From positions 1-20,314 of IMG/VR virus record IMGVR_UViG_3300042563_000361: 20,314 nucleotides of DNA; one strand, written 5' to 3'. How positions within the stretch are numbered: the first letter of the stretch is position 1; every line of letters starts with the position of its first letter. This stretch comes from a virus. The notes under the pieces were generated by a model. That model was not told the origin of the DNA, ran no database searches, and worked only from the letters and a program-made list of their open reading frames with translations. This document shows positions 7,504 through 14,912 of this stretch, piece after piece. The position numbers and the translations under genes were made by a program.

Positions 7504-7622
7504 TGTTTACGACTATTACTTCTACAAGTGATCACACATCTTTTTCGTACGTGTACATAGATGAATTAACAGATATGGAGTACACAACAATTTATGTGCT
7601 TAACACAATTGAAGAATTATGA
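7503..7622 (+). CDS. Small 39-aa protein between TerL and portal
   Basis: ATG at 7503 shares a base with the TerL stop (TAATG), and TGA at 7620-7622 overlaps the portal start (ATGA). The product is rich in Thr, Tyr and Ser, acidic overall, and likely two strands plus a short helix. As with the 59-aa gene before TerL, the exact fit between two coupled junctions is the evidence for translation. No family is recognised. It may simply couple portal translation to TerL, or it may bind one of them. Confidence 0.6.
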   Translation: MFTTITSTSDHTSFSYVYIDELTDMEYTTIYVLNTIEEL

Positions 7623-10360
7623 AGATTTATAATGCACTAGATCTTAAAGCTGGAGCCAAAGCGGAATACAGTAAGACTGGTACTCTGATTCAGCCTGTTC
7701 AGTTTATTCCTAGAAAAGAAAAAGATGAAGAGTGGGCTGCTTGGAATATGGACTGGCATGAGTGGCAGGGCATTAAACAACTTAGAAGAAATTCAAGACG
7801 TATTCTTAAAAACTATAAGCTTGCAAAAGGTATTATTGATAAAACAGATTATATCATTGAGCCTGATAATGAATATGCAGATCTTGTAGATACACTTATC
7901 CAAGAGGATCAGTCTGCTCTTGAGATTAAGTTTTATCCCATTATTCCTAATGTAATTAACGTACTTACAGGTGAGTTTGCTAAACGCTATTCACGTGTAA
8001 CATTCCGTGCAGTAGATGACATCTCTTACAATGAAATGATGGAGATGAAGAGAGCAATGATTGAAGAAACATTGCTTTCACGAGCTGAGCAAAAACTGAT
8101 GGCTAATTTGATTGCACAAGGATTTGATCCTGAATCAGAGGAAGCACAGCAAGTTCTTAATAGAGATAATCTTAAGAGTCTTCCAGAGATTGAAGATTTC
8201 TTTTCTAAAGATTACCGCAATCTTATAGAAGAATGGGCAATGCACCAGCTTAAGGTTGACGAGGAAAGATTTAAAATGCAAGAACTTGAAGAGCGCGGGT
8301 TCCGTGATATGCTTATTGCAGACCGTGAGTTCTGGCACTTCAAGATGAATGAGGATGACTATGAGATTGAACTTTGGAATCCTGCCCTTACATTCTATCA
8401 CAAGTCTCCAGATATCCGTTACATTTCTCAGGGTAACTGGGTAGGTAAGATGGATATGATGACCGTATCTGATATTATTGATAAGTACGGTTATCTGATG
8501 ACTGAAGATCAGCTTATGTCATTGGAGGCTATTTATCCAGTACGTTCTGCAGGATATCCTATTGGAGGAAGTCAGAACGATGGAACTTACTATGACGCTA
8601 CTAAGAGCCCCGAGTTCAATAGTATTGAGAATGGCTCTCTTGGTTATAGACAATTTATGTCTACATATCAAAACAGCTCATACACAGGTGATGTAGTAAA
8701 TGAGATTCTTAATGAATCTGAAGACATGTTTGATAACGAGACAGCATTTATGCTTCGTGCTACTACTGTTTACTGGAAGTCACAACGTAGAGTTGGTCAC
8801 CTAACTAAGATTACTGAGGAAGGTGAAATTCTACAAGATATTGTAGATGAGACTTTTAAGGTTACCGAGAAGCCTATTTACAATTTGTCATTTAACAAAA
8901 ACAAGACTAAAGAGAATCTTGTATTTGGTGAACACATTGAGTGGATTTGGATTAATGAAACTTGGGGTGGTGTAAAGATTGGACCTAATGCTCCTACATT
9001 CTGGGGTCAGAAGAATCTTTCTGGTCTTGATCCTATCTATATTGGTATTAATCAACCTAAAGTTGGAAGACTTAAGTTTCAGTTTAAGGGTGATAATACG
9101 TTGTACGGTTGTAAACTACCGGTTGAAGGTGCTGTATTTTCAGATCGTAACACACGTTCAACATCTTTGGTAGATTTGATGAAGCCTTACCAGATTGGAT
9201 ATAACATTGTAAACAATCAGATTGCTGACATTCTTGTAGATGAACTTGGTACAGTTATCCTACTGGACCAAAATGCATTACCTCGTCACTCTTTGGGAGA
9301 AGACTGGGGTAAGAACAACCTGGCAAAAGCATTTGTGGCAATGAAGAACTTCCAGATGTTACCTCTGGATACTTCTATTACAAACACAGAGAATGCTTTG
9401 AACTTCCAACACTATCAAGTTCTTAGCCTTGAGCAGACAAATCGTTTAATGTCTAGAACTCAACTGGCTAATTACTTTAAGAACCAAGCGTTTGAGTCTA
9501 TTGGTATTAACATGCAACGCATGGGTAGTCCACTAGAACAGCAAACAGCTACCGGAGTACAAGCATCTCTTGAAAGCTCATATGCACAAACAGAGATCTA
9601 CTTTATTCAGCACTCTGATTACTTGATGCCACGTGTACACCAAATGCGTACAGACCTGTCACAGTACTACCACAGTAATAAACCTTCAGTTCGTCTTCAG
9701 TACATTACTACTGCTGATGAGAAGATTAATTTTCAGTTAAACGGTACAGATCTTCTTCTTAGAGATCTTAATGTATTCTGCACTACTAAAGCTAACCATA
9801 GACAAGTTCTTGAGCAGATGAAGCAGCTTGCAATGACTAATAATACTACCGGAGCAACTATCTATGACCTGGGTAATATTATGAAATCAGATAACATTGC
9901 AGAGGTTTCACGTATTCTGAAAGAAGCTGAAGCTAAGCAACTTGGTCAGAAAGAAGCAGAAATGCAGCAAATGCAGCAAATGAAGGAGCAAGAAATTCAA
10001 GCTCGTCAGCAAGAGGCTATGATGAAGATGCAGTTTGAGCAAGAAGAAGCTGATAAAGATCGTCAGAAGGATATTACAGTTGCTGAAATTAGAGCTGCTG
10101 GATATGGTTCTATGCAAGACATTAATAAGAATGAGGTATCAGACTTCCAGGATGCATTAAAAGATATCCGTGAGACTGATCGCTATAGAGAACAAATGAC
10201 TATTAAAAGAGAGTCAGAAATTAATAAGGGTGCCATGCATCAAGACAAGATGGGTATTGAGCGTGAAAGACTGCAAACACAACGTGAAATTGCAGAAAAA
10301 CAGCTTCAGGTTGCTAGAGAGAATAAGAATAAGTACGATGTTCAACAAAAGAAAAAGTAA
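7619..10360 (+). CDS. Portal protein with long Gln/Glu-rich C-terminal coiled coil
   Basis: The 913-aa product has the position after TerL, the size and the texture of crAss-like portal proteins: an N-terminal WNMDWHEWQGIKQLRRN region, FYPIIPNVINVLTGEFAKR (about 115-133), a central wing with REFWHF...WNPALTFYH, and a stem/crown part with LASLE-type helices around 650-690. From about residue 765 to the end the protein is a Gln-, Glu-, Lys- and Met-rich helix, probably a coiled coil or crown barrel extension. It includes a short repeated QQM unit. Portals form a dodecameric ring through which DNA enters and leaves and which nucleates head assembly. The start is fixed by its ATGA overlap. A 118-base gap follows before the scaffold gene. 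Confidence 0.85.
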   Translation: MKIYNALDLKAGAKAEYSKTGTLIQPVQFIPRKEKDEEWAAWNMDWHEWQGIKQLRRNSRRILKNYKLAKGIIDKTDYIIEPDNEYADLVDTLIQEDQSALEIKFYPIIPNVINVLTGEFAKRYSRVTFRAVDDISYNEMMEMKRAMIEETLLSRAEQKLMANLIAQGFDPESEEAQQVLNRDNLKSLPEIEDFFSKDYRNLIEEWAMHQLKVDEERFKMQELEERGFRDMLIADREFWHFKMNEDDYEIELWNPALTFYHKSPDIRYISQGNWVGKMDMMTVSDIIDKYGYLMTEDQLMSLEAIYPVRSAGYPIGGSQNDGTYYDATKSPEFNSIENGSLGYRQFMSTYQNSSYTGDVVNEILNESEDMFDNETAFMLRATTVYWKSQRRVGHLTKITEEGEILQDIVDETFKVTEKPIYNLSFNKNKTKENLVFGEHIEWIWINETWGGVKIGPNAPTFWGQKNLSGLDPIYIGINQPKVGRLKFQFKGDNTLYGCKLPVEGAVFSDRNTRSTSLVDLMKPYQIGYNIVNNQIADILVDELGTVILLDQNALPRHSLGEDWGKNNLAKAFVAMKNFQMLPLDTSITNTENALNFQHYQVLSLEQTNRLMSRTQLANYFKNQAFESIGINMQRMGSPLEQQTATGVQASLESSYAQTEIYFIQHSDYLMPRVHQMRTDLSQYYHSNKPSVRLQYITTADEKINFQLNGTDLLLRDLNVFCTTKANHRQVLEQMKQLAMTNNTTGATIYDLGNIMKSDNIAEVSRILKEAEAKQLGQKEAEMQQMQQMKEQEIQARQQEAMMKMQFEQEEADKDRQKDITVAEIRAAGYGSMQDINKNEVSDFQDALKDIRETDRYREQMTIKRESEINKGAMHQDKMGIERERLQTQREIAEKQLQVARENKNKYDVQQKKK

Positions 10361-10406
10361 CTATAGCCTTATTACTGCAAATTTTTTAGACTAAACCAGT
10401 AAACGG

Positions 10407-10438
10407 TTGCAAATCTTATAAGTTTATCTAATTTGCAA
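10407..10438. repeat. Inverted repeat TTGCAAAT/ATTTGCAA after the portal gene
   Basis: Perfect 8-base arms at 10407-10414 and 10431-10438 flank a 16-base AT-rich spacer. A related ATGCAAAT-like word (TGCAAAT) also occurs at about 10376-10382. There is no T-run after it, so it is not a typical terminator. It could be a protein-binding operator or an RNA hairpin that partly separates portal from scaffold expression. Confidence 0.4.
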
Positions 10439-10449
10439 TCCGTATATTA

Positions 10450-10470
10450 TTAGTGAGATAAACCAAAACA
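10450..10470 (+). promoter_or_regulatory. Shared leader motif upstream of scaffold gene
   Basis: The words TTAGTGA, TAAACC and AAAAC occur in order here, nine bases before the scaffold start. They recur in the same order at 13588-13607 before the 338-aa gene, over the same total span. Only a 2-base insertion moves between spacers. A phage-specific promoter or leader is the likely reading. Confidence 0.4.
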
Positions 10471-10478
10471 TTGACATA

Positions 10479-11747
10479 ATGGCCGACGATAAAACCAACC
10501 TCACGGACCACACCACCGTTAACCAAGTAGATATTGATCTTGATGATCTATTTGGCGGTGCACCGGGTTCTGACAGTATCGTTCTTCCTGACTCTACGCC
10601 AAAGAAACCAAATATGTTTTCTACGGCATCAGTAGACCTCTCCTTCATTGATGAAGATGATGATACTGATACTGATGATGGAAAAGCAACCACCGAGGAT
10701 ACCACGGATGTTGCTGATGACGCTAAAGCTACCCCTGATACGGGTGATACTTTAGATGACATCTTGAACGACACTGATAATCAAGATAATGAACCCAGTA
10801 AAGCGGGTCGTAAGAAAGTAGACAAGTCAGGACTTGTAGAAGTCATGTCTAAATTGGTAGAAGAAGAACTTCTTATTCCATTTGATGATGACAAGTCTTT
10901 TGATGAGTACACCGTTGCTGACTGGAAAGAGCTTTTAGAAGCAAACTTCCAGGAAAGAGAAAATAAAGTGAGGCAGGATACTCCTCAACAGTTCTTTGAA
11001 TCACTACCTGAAGAGCTCCAATATGCTGCTAAGTATGTTGCTGATGGTGGTCAAGATATGAAAGGTTTGTTTAGAGCCTTGGCAGAAGCAGAAGAGACAC
11101 GTGAATTGTCTGTTGAATCTGAGTCTGGACAAGAGGAAATTATTAGACAATATCTTTTGAATACAGGTTTTGGTACTTCAGAAGAAATTTCTGAAGAAAT
11201 TGATACCTGGAAAGATCTTGGCAAACTTGAACAACAAGCTAAAAAGTTTAAGCCGAAATTGGACGCAATGCAAGAAGGAATTCTTATGGATAGACTTGCA
11301 GAGCAAGAGCAAATGAAAAAGCAGCAAGAAGCCGCTGCTCGTCAATACATGCAAAATGTATATGAAGCTCTTAAGCCGGGTGAGGTAAATGGTATTAAGC
11401 TTGATAAGAAAACTCAAGCTAATCTTTACCAAGGTTTGGTACAACCAAACTACCCGTCTTACATGTCAGGTAAAAAGACTAACCTCCTAGGTCACCTCTT
11501 GGAGAAGTATCAGTTTGTAGAACCTAACTACGGATTGATTGCAGAAGCTGCATGGTTGCTTTCTGATCCAGAAGGATACAGAAACAAAGTGCAGGAGATT
11601 GGTAAGAGTAAAGCAGTTGAAAAGACTGTACGCCAACTTAAGACTGAGCAATCAAACAGAACAAGTTCTACTGCTGCTAATTCAAGAGATGACGAACCAA
11701 ACAGAAGAACCATTACTCGTCCGGGTAATATCTTTAAAAGAAACTAA
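10479..11747 (+). CDS. Scaffold-like acidic protein
   Basis: This 422-aa protein lies between portal and major capsid genes, the classic place for a scaffold. Residues 1-110 are low-complexity and very acidic, with a poly-Asp/Glu stretch near 48-58, and are likely disordered. Residues 110-180 and 220-300 are helical, including a Gln/Glu/Lys-rich coiled-coil-like segment (MDRLAEQEQMKKQQEAAA). The C-terminus is basic (TITRPGNIFKRN), which is typical of the capsid-binding tails of scaffolds. Scaffolds guide capsid assembly and then leave or are cut. No protease is visible in the window. It has its own leader motif and a 62-base AT-rich gap to the capsid gene. Identity rests on context and composition. 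Confidence 0.6.
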   Translation: MADDKTNLTDHTTVNQVDIDLDDLFGGAPGSDSIVLPDSTPKKPNMFSTASVDLSFIDEDDDTDTDDGKATTEDTTDVADDAKATPDTGDTLDDILNDTDNQDNEPSKAGRKKVDKSGLVEVMSKLVEEELLIPFDDDKSFDEYTVADWKELLEANFQERENKVRQDTPQQFFESLPEELQYAAKYVADGGQDMKGLFRALAEAEETRELSVESESGQEEIIRQYLLNTGFGTSEEISEEIDTWKDLGKLEQQAKKFKPKLDAMQEGILMDRLAEQEQMKKQQEAAARQYMQNVYEALKPGEVNGIKLDKKTQANLYQGLVQPNYPSYMSGKKTNLLGHLLEKYQFVEPNYGLIAEAAWLLSDPEGYRNKVQEIGKSKAVEKTVRQLKTEQSNRTSSTAANSRDDEPNRRTITRPGNIFKRN

Positions 11748-11809
11748 CGTAATACGTTTTTATTAATTTTTTATTAATTTTTTTTTCATTAACTTAATCT
11801 ATATTTAAA
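11746..11809 (+). promoter_or_regulatory. AT-rich capsid gene leader with palindrome and T-run repeats
   Basis: An odd-centred palindrome (AACGTA-A-TACGTT, 11746-11758) overlaps the scaffold stop and runs into five Ts. A foldable version has only four base pairs, so it is at best a weak terminator. Three imperfect T-rich units ending in ATTAA follow (about 11757-11792). The end of the leader, TTAACTTAATCTA then TTTAA before the start, is shared with the leader of 16052-17182. A promoter or AT-rich enhancer for capsid expression is the likely role. Confidence 0.45.
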
Positions 11810-13447
11810 ATGGCAACACCTGTTTTAAACAACGGTATCTTTTTAAGAGATACTCAGTATCAGGCATCCAGCCATGTAGATTCTTACCACCTGGTAAACA
11901 TGTTGAAGTCGGCTGAGCCGATGGACATGGGTCCAGTTGATTTGTGGGCTATGGCACAAAAGGTAGAGATGCCTTTGTATCAAATGGCTTCTTTCGGCGG
12001 TAAGAATACTATCATGGTTGACAATGCTAAAGGAGAGTACAAGTGGCAGGTTCCTGTTACTCAAGACCTTCCTTACATCATTGAAGACATTGAGACTGGC
12101 AACACCTCTAAGGGTATTGACGGTACTACCTTCAAAATTAAAATTAACAAGCGTACTTTCGGTCACGGTGATATCATTACCTACGATAAGTACAACGGTG
12201 CTGAAATGTACATCACTGCAGAAGATATTCTTCCTGCTGGTGACGGTTTCATTTACACTGTACAGCTTGTAAATAATGACAACGTGAAGTTCTTGGAGAA
12301 CAAGTACCTGGCTTCCGGTACTAAAGTTTTCCGTAAAGGTTCTGCACGTGGTGAGTACGGTGAGCGTTTCTCTGATATCGGAGAATTCGGTGCTGGATTC
12401 CGTGAGTTCTACAACTTCGTAGGAGGTGCAGAAGCTCACGTACACTACAGCATTTCTTCACGTGCTGATATGATGATCAAAGGTGGTCTTAACCAAGATG
12501 GTTCTGTACCTGTAACTGAGATCTGGAGAAACTTTGACAAGAACATTGATCCTTCTATCACTTCTTTGGAGATGATGGCTAGCCGCATGGGTAAAGACTA
12601 CGTAAAGAAAGCTATGGCAAATGGCTCTTTGAACCGTACTTTCTTGACCACTCTTGAAGCTGCTCACCTGTCTAAGATTGCTACTGACATGGAAACTTAC
12701 CTCATGTGGGGTCATGGTGGACGTGTACGTCAAGATGGTCCAGATGATGTTCGTCTGTCTGTAGGTTTGTGGAAGCAGCTTGATAACTCTTTCAAGCGTG
12801 TATACAACAAGTCTTCTTTCTCTCTTGATATGTTCAAGGCTGAATTGTACAACTTCTACCAAGGTCGTGTTGAACTACAAGGTCCAGACCCCAAGCGTCA
12901 GATCATTGTACAAACTGGTCTAGGTGGTATGAAGCTTGTTAACGAGGCTATTAAGAAAGAAGCTTTCGGAACTGGTCTTACCGGTATGGTAGTTAATGGT
13001 GATAAGTCTGGTATCAATGCGATCTCTGGTTCTAGTGCAATGGATCTTAACTTCGGTTTTGCATTCACTAGCTATGTGATTCCATTCTTGGCAAACGTTA
13101 AGTTTGTTTTGAATCCTGCATTTGACAACTTGCATACCAACGACATTGAAAACCCATTGATTGACGGTCACCCCTTGAGCTCTTACAGCTTTGTAGTATT
13201 TGACATCACCGAAACTGGTAATGACAACATCTACTTGTTGAAGCTTTCTTGGGATAACCAATTGAAGTGGTTCTATCAGAATGGTACTATGGACTACATG
13301 GGACGCAGTCAAGGTTTCCAGTCTTCTGGTAACTTTAACGGATACCGTGTATTCATGACTCAAAACATGCCTGCTCTGTGGGTTAAAGACGCTACTAAAG
13401 TGTTGAAAATTGTTATGAGAAACCCAATTACTGGCGGATCATTCTAA
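11810..13447 (+). CDS. Major capsid protein
   Basis: The 545-aa product follows portal and scaffold. Its N-terminus (FLRDTQYQ..SHVDSYHLVNM) and the LWAMAQKVEMPLYQMASFGGKN segment resemble capsid proteins of crAss-like phages as I remember them; the fold should be HK97-type. Codon choice is distinctive: by my count 20 of 24 Tyr codons are TAC, against 12 of 40 in TerL, and Asn and Phe also favour the C-ending codons. That fits very high expression. The gene stands alone between an AT-rich leader and a hairpin-rich 3' region, unlike the coupled genes around it. Three long antisense frames over it are artefacts of this codon bias. Hundreds of copies would build the shell. Confidence 0.85.
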   Translation: MATPVLNNGIFLRDTQYQASSHVDSYHLVNMLKSAEPMDMGPVDLWAMAQKVEMPLYQMASFGGKNTIMVDNAKGEYKWQVPVTQDLPYIIEDIETGNTSKGIDGTTFKIKINKRTFGHGDIITYDKYNGAEMYITAEDILPAGDGFIYTVQLVNNDNVKFLENKYLASGTKVFRKGSARGEYGERFSDIGEFGAGFREFYNFVGGAEAHVHYSISSRADMMIKGGLNQDGSVPVTEIWRNFDKNIDPSITSLEMMASRMGKDYVKKAMANGSLNRTFLTTLEAAHLSKIATDMETYLMWGHGGRVRQDGPDDVRLSVGLWKQLDNSFKRVYNKSSFSLDMFKAELYNFYQGRVELQGPDPKRQIIVQTGLGGMKLVNEAIKKEAFGTGLTGMVVNGDKSGINAISGSSAMDLNFGFAFTSYVIPFLANVKFVLNPAFDNLHTNDIENPLIDGHPLSSYSFVVFDITETGNDNIYLLKLSWDNQLKWFYQNGTMDYMGRSQGFQSSGNFNGYRVFMTQNMPALWVKDATKVLKIVMRNPITGGSF

Positions 13448-13462
13448 TAAGAAATAGGGTAG

Positions 13463-13482
13463 AGGGGGTAGCAATACCCCCT
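13463..13482 (+). terminator. GC-rich hairpin after the capsid gene
   Basis: AGGGGGTA and TACCCCCT form a perfect 8-bp stem closed by a GCAA tetraloop of the stable GNRA class. It starts 16 bases after the capsid stop. Outer GGTA/TACC pairing can lengthen it. No T-run follows, so it may stabilise the 3' end of the capsid mRNA or partly terminate rather than act as a standard intrinsic terminator. Confidence 0.55.
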
Positions 13483-13501
13483 TATACCTTTACCTTGTCG
13501 T

Positions 13502-13582
13502 GCATCATTTATGATGCTTCACCTGTGCATGCCAGCAGATTTGTTTCTAGAACAAGTTTAGAGGTCGGCAGCCTCTCCAGGT
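13502..13582 (+). ncRNA. Candidate structured RNA between capsid and next gene
   Basis: Successive pairings can be drawn. GCATCA/TGATGC makes a small hairpin (13502-13517). ACCTG (13521-13525) pairs with CAGGT (13578-13582) and encloses a TTGTT/AACAA hairpin (13541-13555) and an AGAGG/CCTCT hairpin (13560-13576). The loop of the last contains GGCA (13567-13570), which can pair with TGCC (13530-13533) to make a pseudoknot. The segment is more GC-rich than its surroundings and has no open frame. It is not a tRNA: no T-loop or acceptor stem is seen. Whether it is an independent RNA or a leader element of the next gene is open. Confidence 0.35.
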
Positions 13583-13587
13583 ACTAA

Positions 13588-13609
13588 TTAGTGATAAACC
13601 CCAAAACCA
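13588..13609 (+). promoter_or_regulatory. Shared leader motif upstream of 338-aa gene
   Basis: TTAGTGA, TAAACC and AAAAC occur in the order and total span found at 10450-10470. Here the start codon is 28 bases further on. A looser relative (TATAGTG..ACC..AAACC) lies at 2491-2513 before the first gene of the packaging operon. This may be a phage promoter with its start point near the GTG. Confidence 0.4.
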
Positions 13610-13635
13610 ACAATTATTAACCAACAATAATCACT

Positions 13636-14652
13636 ATGTCATCTGTAACAATCGTTGAAAAGTATCAACAATCTAAGAGCAACAAAGTTGCTGTTAAACC
13701 GTTCTTTGAACCAACCGTAACCAACATGGGTCTTGAGAAATATGGAATGTCTCTCATGGATGGTGTTTATCATGAAGAGCAACTTGCTTGCTTAGAGTTT
13801 AATGGTATTAAGCGTTACTTGACTGGACTCAATGAGTTTGCTCCAGAAGTTAAACTTCTTCCGGATGATCAAAGAGATGCTATTATTCAAGACATTCGCA
13901 AGACTGTAGCACAACTTGAAAGAGAACTTGCTTCTAATATCATTAACCTAGATGATCCTGAGTTCTGGAATAAGGTAAAACTTCTTCGTCCAGATAATGA
14001 TGAGTTCTGGGGTAGGATTACTATCCGTTGTGGTAATGAGCCTTTGTTCTTGGATCCTGTAAGAGATCCGTATGATCTGATTAAACTGAGAGCTATTGAA
14101 GCTGGTGGTTTTTCAATTATAGCTAAAAGCTTGCAACATGCTAAGAGTATGCCTGTTGCACCTAAGTTTTTCCTTGATAAAGTAGAAACCACAGCTTCTA
14201 CTACAACTGAACTTAAGAAGTTGCGTAACAAAGCTCTTGCTGAATTGCAAAAACTTTTTGATAAATCACCACAAAAGCTTTTTCTTGTCGCAAAAGTTGT
14301 TGATATTAATAGTGCCCAGTATAAGAAATCTACTCCTAACGATGTTATTTATGACAACATGGATAGATTTATTAACGGTGAGTCGGTAGAAAAGAACAAG
14401 AAAAAAACTGCTGAACAGTTCTTAGATGCTGCTAGATTAGATATGGAAACTATTAAGATTAAATCAGTAGTAAAGGATGCAACATATTACCGCTTCCTTG
14501 CAACTAAACCTGATGGTTTTATTTACCATATGGATTCTGGTACAGCTCTTGGAAAGACCCCGCTGGCTGTAATTGAATATCTTAAAAACCCACTCAATCA
14601 GGATGTTCTTATTGGACTGATGGAAAGAGTAGAAAAAATGTGGAACGAGTAA
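13636..14652 (+). CDS. Structural-block protein of unknown function (338 aa)
   Basis: The protein follows the capsid gene and opens a coupled run of four genes. It appears soluble and mostly helical, with no signal peptide or membrane segment. A lysine- and glutamate-rich helix lies around 190-210 and a KKKTAEQFLDAARLD helix near 258-272. No catalytic motif is recognised. By position it could be a capsid accessory, internal head or connector protein. The ATG at 13636 is preceded by an A- and C-rich leader without Shine-Dalgarno sequence. The stop overlaps the next start (TAATG). Confidence 0.75.
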   Translation: MSSVTIVEKYQQSKSNKVAVKPFFEPTVTNMGLEKYGMSLMDGVYHEEQLACLEFNGIKRYLTGLNEFAPEVKLLPDDQRDAIIQDIRKTVAQLERELASNIINLDDPEFWNKVKLLRPDNDEFWGRITIRCGNEPLFLDPVRDPYDLIKLRAIEAGGFSIIAKSLQHAKSMPVAPKFFLDKVETTASTTTELKKLRNKALAELQKLFDKSPQKLFLVAKVVDINSAQYKKSTPNDVIYDNMDRFINGESVEKNKKKTAEQFLDAARLDMETIKIKSVVKDATYYRFLATKPDGFIYHMDSGTALGKTPLAVIEYLKNPLNQDVLIGLMERVEKMWNE

Positions 14653-14762
14653 TGGCTGAAGATAAAGATCCATTTGCAGATTGGTTAGGGGAGCTTGAAA
14701 AAGCTTCCCAACCGACCTGTAATATTGACAATCCTGAAGATTGTGAAGCTTGTGGTAGTTAA
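14652..14762 (+). CDS. Tiny acidic Cys-containing protein (36 aa)
   Basis: ATG at 14652 overlaps the upstream stop (TAATG). The peptide begins with an acidic helix (EDKDPFADWLGELEKA) and ends with C23, C31 and C34, a C-x7-C-x2-C pattern that could hold a metal or pair with another protein. It lies in a gap otherwise left empty, and the next tiny gene has the opposite charge. Coding status rests on the coupled start, the neighbours' habit of coupling, and amphipathic composition. Function is unknown. Confidence 0.5.
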   Translation: MAEDKDPFADWLGELEKASQPTCNIDNPEDCEACGS

Positions 14763-14777
14763 TGAAGTGTTTAATCC

Positions 14778-14912
14778 ATGAATAAGAAGAAATTATCACC
14801 AGAAAAAGGTCCAAGAAAAATGAAGCTTTATGATGAAAGCTTGAATAAAAAGAAGTACGGTGGTGGATCAAATAACAAGTCTGTTAAAAAAGGCTTTAAA
14901 AGAATGAAGTAA
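14778..14912 (+). CDS. Tiny basic protein (44 aa)
   Basis: The frame runs from ATG at 14778 to TAA at 14910-14912, which shares a base with the next start (TAATG). It has 14 lysines and two arginines against three acidic residues, plus a flexible GGGSNN segment at 28-33. Such a peptide could bind DNA or RNA, or neutralise the acidic 36-aa protein encoded just before it. The start is 15 bases after the upstream stop. No family is recognised. Confidence 0.55.
   Translation: MNKKKLSPEKGPRKMKLYDESLNKKKYGGGSNNKSVKKGFKRMK

Noticed and set aside
9957-9984. CAGCAAATG repeats in the portal gene as a tandem repeat element
   Set aside because: Only two units, in frame, coding for QQM in a coiled coil; explained by the protein.
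10424-10774. 116-codon minus-strand frame over the scaffold start
   Set aside because: It is the complement of the Asp- and Thr-rich repeats of the scaffold N-terminus and gives a Ser/Val low-complexity product.
11843-13363. Three long minus-strand open frames (200, 134 and 147 codons) antisense to the capsid gene
   Set aside because: They mirror the biased codon use of the capsid gene, have unlikely composition (runs of Val, Thr, Ser, His), and lack leader signals.
13486-13582. Possible tRNA in the capsid 3' region
   Set aside because: Hairpins are present but there is no acceptor stem, no T-loop consensus and no anticodon arm of the right size.
14762-14785. Seven-codon frame starting in the TAATG after the 36-aa gene
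   Set aside because: Too short to be a gene; at most a re-initiation site leading to the 44-aa gene.
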